A stretch of DNA of 64,000 nucleotides from Tritrichomonas musculus (Eukaryota > Parabasalia > Tritrichomonadida > Tritrichomonadidae). The notes beneath the pieces are model-generated. The model had not been told where the DNA came from, searched no databases, and worked only from the letters and a program-made list of their open reading frames with translations. The position numbers and the translations under genes were made by a program. The stretch lies in NCBI GenBank assembly GCA_039105265.1, contig JAPFFF010000026.1, positions 310,001 to 374,000 of the forward strand. Direction: 5' to 3'. How positions within the stretch are numbered: the first letter of the stretch is position 1; every line of letters starts with the position of its first letter. Below, piece after piece: positions 58,025 to 64,000 of the stretch.

Positions 58025-59602
58025 CTATAATTCCGATTTTATTTCATTTTCTATTCTCTTTTTCCTATCAATATTAACAATTTTTGGCCTTTGTGGCTTA
58101 TTTAGAATGCTATTTCGCAACACCTTCTTATTCTCTGTTTTCGCTTCAGAAGAACTTTTATATCCAGATGCCACTTTTTTATATGTGGGTTCGGTTTTAG
58201 GTGAATTTGTTTGACCTTGTATATTTTTATTTTGAATTTCTTCTTTTCGATCATCATCTATTGTTTTCAATACCCAATCTCTCAAACTGTTAAGTGTCAG
58301 AATTTGATTGAATACAACCGCTCTTTTGTCAAACGGCTTAAAAATGGCAAAAGTTGGGAATGAATCAGCCGATGGCAACTTGAAGTCGTCGTACTGATAC
58401 TCAATTCTGCAGAACAGGACTGGCTTTTGAACCTTTTTATTTTTGAATTCATTTGAGAGCGAGTTGAAGATCATTTTCGCTCTCGAGTTAGAAAAAGATT
58501 TCTGACACTCAATGAAGACGATAGAAAATTTCTTGCCAGGCACGAATCTAGAGAAGTTTGACTGCGAGAGGACCAACGGATCAGAGAAAGTGTAATCATC
58601 ATCAACTCTGTGAATTTTGTTATTGAAATGAAAAACGTAAAAATTGACGGTTTTTGAGACGAAGAAGTAAAGAAGCTCCTTGCTGTAAAAGTCCATATCT
58701 TGGAAGACGAAGCAGTCGTCGATGCTTCCATTCAGCCTGAATTTTGGATAAATGACAAATGACAAACTGGAAAAATCGGTTTTTTTCAAATTGCATTTTT
58801 TCTTTAATTCAATTGAATTTTGAATTGAAACGACATCAAAATCAATGTATCCTTTGTAATTTGAATTGTTTATGTAATCAAAAGCGGTTTGAATTTCCTC
58901 TGAAAAGTTGTTCGAAATAGCAACAAATTGAATCGAATGCATCGGAATTCGAAGTTGCTGAAAATTGTGATTTTCGTTCTTTTTAGAAAATTGCGACTTG
59001 CAACTTCGTATAAATTGAATCAGTGGAACCGTTCTATCGTAAATTCGTGTCACATTGTGCTTGTTTTTGATGTAGATGAGTGAAACAAAAGAATCGGTGC
59101 TTGAGTTTTGATATAAAAAGCCAAATCTAGCGTTTGTGTTTTTGTAATAAAAAGCTGCATCTTCATATTCTTTTATAATTGTTGGTCCTATAAGTAAAAA
59201 AAGTGAGTTTCGAGCTTTTTTAAAATCTGATAAACTTGATTCATTTAATATTTCAACATACGAATAAAATACTTGGTTTATTTCTTTGGAAACTGATTCA
59301 AGTGAAAAATTTCCTTGATAATGCTCTAGAAATTGATTTTCTCGTGTAATAATGATATTCGTGAAATGTTGCGATAAAGTTGTTTTATCAGATAATGAGT
59401 ATTCAGAATATTTTGTGGTTGAAAGAGTAAAAGGACCTTGAATCTTATTTAGTAAAGCTCGAAAAAAAGGATCTTTTGTAATATTAAAATCTGAATTATC
59501 AGGATAAACAATGCAAAGACCAATTGTGGAATTCAAATGTCTCTTTATGCTATCTTTTGATATAGATGATATTAATTCATAAAATAGCAGAAAAAGGAGC
59601 AT
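58025..59602 (-). CDS. Secreted or ER thioredoxin-fold (PDI-like) protein without CxxC
   Basis: 525 residues. MLLFLLFYELISSIS is a signal peptide. Residues about 350-465 fit a thioredoxin fold: FVPGKKFSIVFIECQKSFSN in place of the WCGHC region, VLFCRIEYQYDDFKLPSADS, cis-Pro in SFPTFAIFKP and SLRDWVLKTID as the last helix. The active-site CxxC is absent, so it is redox-inactive. Earlier parts may be further, more diverged thioredoxin units. About ten N-x-S/T sites fit an ER or surface place. The C-terminus is basic and lacks KDEL. Role probably as chaperone or binding protein. ATG at 59602. Confidence 0.6.
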   Translation of the reverse strand: MLLFLLFYELISSISKDSIKRHLNSTIGLCIVYPDNSDFNITKDPFFRALLNKIQGPFTLSTTKYSEYSLSDKTTLSQHFTNIIITRENQFLEHYQGNFSLESVSKEINQVFYSYVEILNESSLSDFKKARNSLFLLIGPTIIKEYEDAAFYYKNTNARFGFLYQNSSTDSFVSLIYIKNKHNVTRIYDRTVPLIQFIRSCKSQFSKKNENHNFQQLRIPMHSIQFVAISNNFSEEIQTAFDYINNSNYKGYIDFDVVSIQNSIELKKKCNLKKTDFSSLSFVIYPKFRLNGSIDDCFVFQDMDFYSKELLYFFVSKTVNFYVFHFNNKIHRVDDDYTFSDPLVLSQSNFSRFVPGKKFSIVFIECQKSFSNSRAKMIFNSLSNEFKNKKVQKPVLFCRIEYQYDDFKLPSADSFPTFAIFKPFDKRAVVFNQILTLNSLRDWVLKTIDDDRKEEIQNKNIQGQTNSPKTEPTYKKVASGYKSSSEAKTENKKVLRNSILNKPQRPKIVNIDRKKRIENEIKSEL

Positions 59603-60100
59603 TATTATATTTTTACCATAATTTCATATCAAATGTCATATTATACCAAAATTTCATTAAAATTAGAGATAAGTAACATAAATAAAAAAAAATTTTTTTT
59701 ATTTCATTATATTAATAAAAGCTATTTCAATATGCAGACATTAATGTCTGATGAAAGAATGAAACTCTCAAAATTTAGTCATCTGAGAATAAATTGGTAC
59801 ATATTATCTTTGTCATTATTTATGAATGAAAGCAGAATATTAGCCAAATCATACTTTAAAGAGTGCTTAATTTGAAGACGAAATATTTATTTAAATTTTT
59901 TTTTTTAGGTGAAAAAAAAAAAAAAAAAAAATGGTAGGTTTTTCATTGTTATGGAGGTTTTTATTCATTTATAGTTGGTAACTTTTTGATTAAGAGGTAG
60001 TAAAATATTTTTAGCACTACGGGGTTCTCCAGCAGTTATCATGATCCAACTTATTATTTTGAGAATATTACCGATATTTCATTTTAAAAGCAGGTATAAA
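59603..60100. other. AT-rich stretch, no gene seen
   Basis: About 500 bases upstream of the PDI-like gene, with an A run near 59910. The short open frame from 59633 has no recognisable domain. Confidence 0.45.
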
Positions 60101-60441
60101 ATGGATGATCATAATAATACTTCCGTAAAAACAGACCAAAAAACAAATAGTCCTTCAAAAACTTACTTAATATACTCTAAATAAATGCGCTGTAAAGTTC
60201 TCCAACAGAAGCCAAGTTTTAGTAACGCAGAAATGTCAATTGAATTGAGTAAAATGTGAAATGAAACTCCAGAAGATGCCAAAAAACAATTCAAAGAACA
60301 AGAAGCAAAAATGCAAGAAAAATTTCAGGCACACATCGTCAAGCACCTTGTCAAGCTGAACTTAATGCACTATGGAATAAATCAAAAGAAGGTGCTGCAC
60401 AAGTGTTTTGTGTTAATACATATTACAGCGTGCTCAAATAA
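60101..60441 (+). pseudogene. HMG-box protein pseudogene
   Basis: ATG at 60101 (MDDHNNTSVKTDQKTNSPSK), then KTYLIYSK, TAA, MRCKVLQQKPSFSNAEMSIELSKM, TGA, NETPEDAKKQFKEQEAKMQE. This is an HMG box: the first stop replaces Glu (GAA to TAA), the second replaces the conserved Trp (TGG to TGA). A shifted frame continues CQAELNALWNKSKEGAAQVF to TAA at 60441, so a frameshift is likely too. HMG-box proteins bend DNA as chromatin or transcription factors. Each lesion is a single-base change, so the decay is recent. Confidence 0.65.
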
Positions 60442-61008
60442 GTCTTTTTCATTTTGGAAAATGAGTTCGAACATTTTAAAAATAATAAAAATTATTTTTT
60501 AATGATTTTTTTATAATGCAATTTAAAATCTCTCATTGAGAGCTTTTGCTTTATTTCAGTCAATGTTTCTTTATATTTTCATTTAACAAATCTATTTTCC
60601 AAATCTTGTGTTTCAAATTAGAACTCGAATTTGATCTATGTTTTAAATATTAGTAATGATTCATCTGTTTTGAATATCTCTTTAATTGTTGTTGCATGTA
60701 AAAACTACAAATATGAAAAAGTTGATACTTTTGTTGATTTCTATTTTGATATCTCATTCAGATTGCAATTATCAATTTATAAAGAGTGATGATTTTTGTT
60801 TTGTATCAATTATTTATTCTAGAGTAAAATGAATTTTTTTATTACGTGTTGTAAAATGTCTTTACTTTTTCATCCTCCATTCTTTTTTGAATTTTTGTTT
60901 AAGTAAAATTTAAAAAAAAAGTAGCATTAATTCAAGCATCAATAAATATATTAAATAAATTGATAAAAAAATGTTTATTCATTAGTTTGAAGATTCAGGA
61001 TCATCGCA
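60442..61008. other. AT-rich stretch, no gene seen
   Basis: About 570 bases downstream of both neighbours (3' ends face each other). No feature recognised. Confidence 0.45.
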
Positions 61009-64000
61009 TTAGTCCTCTTCTTCCTCCTTTTTACCTGAAACGGCTGATCCAGTATCTTCATCTTCATTTCCATCTTCATCCAATTCATCAGTTTGTGCAG
61101 ATTCAGAATCATTATTTCCTGCTTCATCAGATTTTGTTGATTCTGAATTATTTAATTTTGAAGATTCATAAAAATTATAAAATTTGAAATCTCATCGCTT
61201 GCATTATTTGACTTTTTTCTAGTAAGAAGCCCATAAATTTCGGGGTCAGAGGCAGCCATTTGAAGGGGAGTTTCATAAGTATTAAAATAAAAATTCCGTA
61301 TATTATTTTATTAAAAATAAGAAATGGTAATCCCATTAAAAAAAAAAAAAAGTGGAATTTTATTAAACAAAAAAATTTTGATATATCATAAAAAAAAAAA
61401 AAAAGAGCAATGTAATTTGAAAACATAATGTTAAACGTAATTAAAAAAAAAGAAATAGAGAAATGTAATAAAAAAAATATTCTTGTTGTGAATTCTATAA
61501 TTATTAAAATAGTAATAGAAAATTTCATTAATTAATAAAACAAAGAAATTGCTTTTATTTCTAAATCAATTTTTTCATTTTGCAATAAAAGTTTAATGAT
61601 TTCAATATTTCTTTTTTTAATCGCTCTGTGCATTGCTGTTTCATTAAATCACAAAAAAAATTACATAAATCAATTATATTAAAAAACTACATTTTAAACT
61701 TTTTTTTTTTTGAATGTAATGAAATTAATATAATTAAATTTCATAAAGTGATTTGGCATTGACATCAATTTGATCATTACTTAACAGTAATTTGACAATT
61801 TCAATATTCTCTTTATCAACTGCAGCATACAATGGCATTAGGTAAATTTTTTCTTGATAAAATCCAATGAGATAAATAAACTTAAAATTGGATGAAATAA
61901 AAAAAATAAAATTCCATGAAAATATTAATTTTGGTATCTCGCCATTATTATAATAAATATAGTAAAGCAAATTTTATAAAATATAAAAAGAAGAAACTTT
62001 GAAAATTACTAAATCTAAAAATTGTTCTTTGATTAACATTAATTTTATCTTTACTTAATAATAATTTGATGATTTCAATGTTTTCTTTTTCAACTGCAAT
62101 ATTTAATGGTGCTTGATACAAACAAAAAAAAATATCATAAAATAATTCATTTGAGAATTATATTTAACCAACATATAATAATATTATGAAAAAAAATATA
62201 TATTTAAAACATCAAAAAAAAAAGCCATATGTCAAAATTTCATGAAAAAAAAAACAAAGATTAAAATATATATACGATCATTATAATCTATTTTCTCATT
62301 ATTTAACAATAATTTAACAATTTCAACATTTTCTCTCCTAATGGCTGCATTTAATAATTTTGTAGTATTAATAACACATGTATGAAATACGATAAATCAA
62401 TGATATTTAAAAATTTCGTGAAATTTCAAATAATTAACATAATTAAATAAATATATATCAAAATTTTATGAAATTAATAATATTTCAATATCATTAAAAA
62501 TTTTTTTCTGAAATTACGTTTTGGTTAAGATCGAAGTCTGGATAATCTAACAATTCCTTAACTATTTCACTATTGGAATTTTCAATGGCAACAAATAATG
62601 CTGTCTTATGATATAAAGATCAAATTTCATGAAACAGACAATAATTGAAATATTATGAAAAAATAAAAAATTATTGAATTTCATTAAAAAGAATAAATAT
62701 TATGAATATCTTTAGCGTATATATTTATTCCAGATGTATTTAGGATTAAATTAAAGATTTCTAAATTTCCTTTTCTGGTGGCTATAATTAATTCTGTTTC
62801 GTAAAAAATATTATTTTTTTTATTCCATTAAATAAAAGAATTTTTTAATTTTATGAAAAATAGTCGTGGAATTATATTATTGAAATTTAATTATTTAAAA
62901 ATTGTTCTTTTGTTAATTGCTATTCTATCATCACTCATCAGTAATTGAACTATCTCAAGGTTTTCTTTTTCTATCGCAATCATTAATGCAGTTTTATGAA
63001 AACTTTGGTAAAATGTTATAAATGAGTTCAATATAAAATATCATGAAAAATTGAGAAAGTTAAAATTTTATCAAAGTAAAAAATGTTAAAATTTTATAAA
63101 GAAAAATATTTGTTTTAAAATTGTTTGAAAGTTTATGTTATTTTGGCGATATCCATCCTTTTCATCATATCCTAGTAACCATTTTACTAAATCTATATTT
63201 TCAACTTCAACTGCAATTTGTAATAAAGTCTTATGAAAGATTTAAAATATAAATTACATTTAAAAAAAAATTATTTTTTTGGGATGTCATCAATATAATA
63301 AAAAATTTAAATGTCATTAAAAATAAATGAAGAAATTTTATTAAAACGAAAAATTATTTGAAAACGAAATAAATTTTATGTTGAGTAAAAATTTTATTGA
63401 ATATATAAAATTAAATTGCTCTATATTTTGCAATAGTAGAAGTGGAAACTGAAGTTTTTATGATTAAAAACTGAAACAGTTCAAAATTACCTTTTTCGAT
63501 TGCTATTTGGTAAGGAGGTTTATTAAAATATATTAATTGAAATTTCACAAAAAAGAAAATGAATTATGAATTTCATAAAAGAACAGAAATATGAATTATA
63601 TAAATCATTATAATAAAAATACCATTAAAATAAAAATCATTTTAAATGATATTAAAAAATCATTTAAAACCAGATTAAAAATTTATTATTTTAAAATTTC
63701 ATTGAATAATTTATCATTAAATTGTATGAAAATTTGAATTTTAAATTGAATAAAAAATTCTTTATTAAATTGAATGAATTTTAATAAATATGAAATGTAA
63801 TCAAAAACACAAAAATATAAAATGGCATTCAAAATATAAATTTTGAAATTTGATTAATTTTTTGATATTTAAAATTGCATGAAATGAATATTTTGTGAAA
63901 TGCAATGAAAAGATAAAAAATTAAAAATTGTTTTGATTTTGCCATATGTCTCTACATTCTTAAATAATAATTGTATAATCTCAAAATTTTCTTTTTCGAC
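61009..64000 (-). other. Exploded ankyrin gene, 3' part; eleven modules, 5' end outside window
   Basis: Ankyrin modules on the minus strand, mostly 81 bp (27 codons, TALMIAIEKENLEIVQLLM type), lie at 63438-63518, 63149-63229, 62912-62992, 62717-62797, 62524-62604, 62283-62363, 62032-62112, 61758-61838 and 61559-61639. A partial one is at the window edge and a last one begins at 61271 (TPLQMAASDPEIYGLL). An acidic tail (ESSKLNNSESTKSDEAG to KKEEEED) ends with TAA at 61009. Spacers of 112-287 bp separate them and shift frame irregularly. Modules have no internal stops. Six spacers begin with a variant of ACAATTTTTA, and many end about TTTnATRAA before the next module. Could be exons of an unusual spliced gene or a decaying one. 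Confidence 0.6.

Noticed and set aside
8418-64000. Canonical trichomonad introns (GTATGT to ACTAACACACAG)
   Set aside because: I found no such motif pair in any gene here, including the ankyrin spacers.

Overview
This is a gene-dense, very AT-rich nuclear fragment of a protist, most likely a parabasalid and probably close to Tritrichomonas. The gene families point that way: TKL kinases fused to Sel1 repeats, BspA-type leucine-rich repeats, DUF3447/ankyrin proteins, AIG1-type GTPases, F/S-repeat surface proteins with a C-terminal membrane anchor, and relics of mariner and Mutator-like transposons. So do a trichomonad-type initiator (TCA followed by Y and W, often TCATTTTT) close upstream of several ATGs, TAAA overlapping several stop codons, and long single-exon genes without canonical introns. 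The species call is inference; no rRNA gene is present.

Layout. 1-2.6 kb: 3' part of a TKL kinase, a decayed pseudokinase, a tRNA-Ile(GAT) and a gene scrap. 2.5-5.7 kb: BspA-like LRR gene with a higher-order internal repeat. 6.3-11.9 kb: AIG1-like GTPase and a large ankyrin protein. 12-16.6 kb: coiled-coil protein, broken glycine-rich surface gene, kinase-Sel1 fusion. 16.6-20.8 kb: transposon patch with hairpins, a mariner relic and a MULE-like element with intact ends. 20.9-28.8 kb: Polo-like kinase and a HECT ubiquitin ligase. 29.5-34.8 kb: an ankyrin gene exploded into separate modules by a 25-bp satellite, and a second broken ankyrin gene. 35-39 kb: possible acyltransferase-fold protein, a MITE, a frameshifted unknown gene. 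39.4-45.3 kb: pseudokinase with about 25 Sel1 repeats and a bacterial-type EstA-like esterase. 45.3-50.8 kb: a MITE, a calponin-homology protein, a near-perfect 1-kb palindrome holding two copies each of ribosomal protein P2, tRNA-Cys and tRNA-Tyr, and a broken surface-protein gene at its edge. 51.2-60.5 kb: TKL kinase, rearranged ankyrin pseudogene, hydrolase, repeat-bearing kinase, VWA-protein remnant, ER thioredoxin-fold protein, HMG-box pseudogene. 61-64 kb: second exploded ankyrin array, running out of the window.

The most unusual feature is shared by three ankyrin loci. Single 27-codon ankyrin modules are separated by AT-rich spacers that enter at the same place in the repeat and have similar ends. 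Several spacers contain no GT dinucleotide, so GT-AG splicing cannot remove them. They may be non-canonical introns, a module-plus-spacer duplication mode, or decay. No operons are visible; the genes look individually promoted signalling, surface and housekeeping genes set among many pseudogenes.
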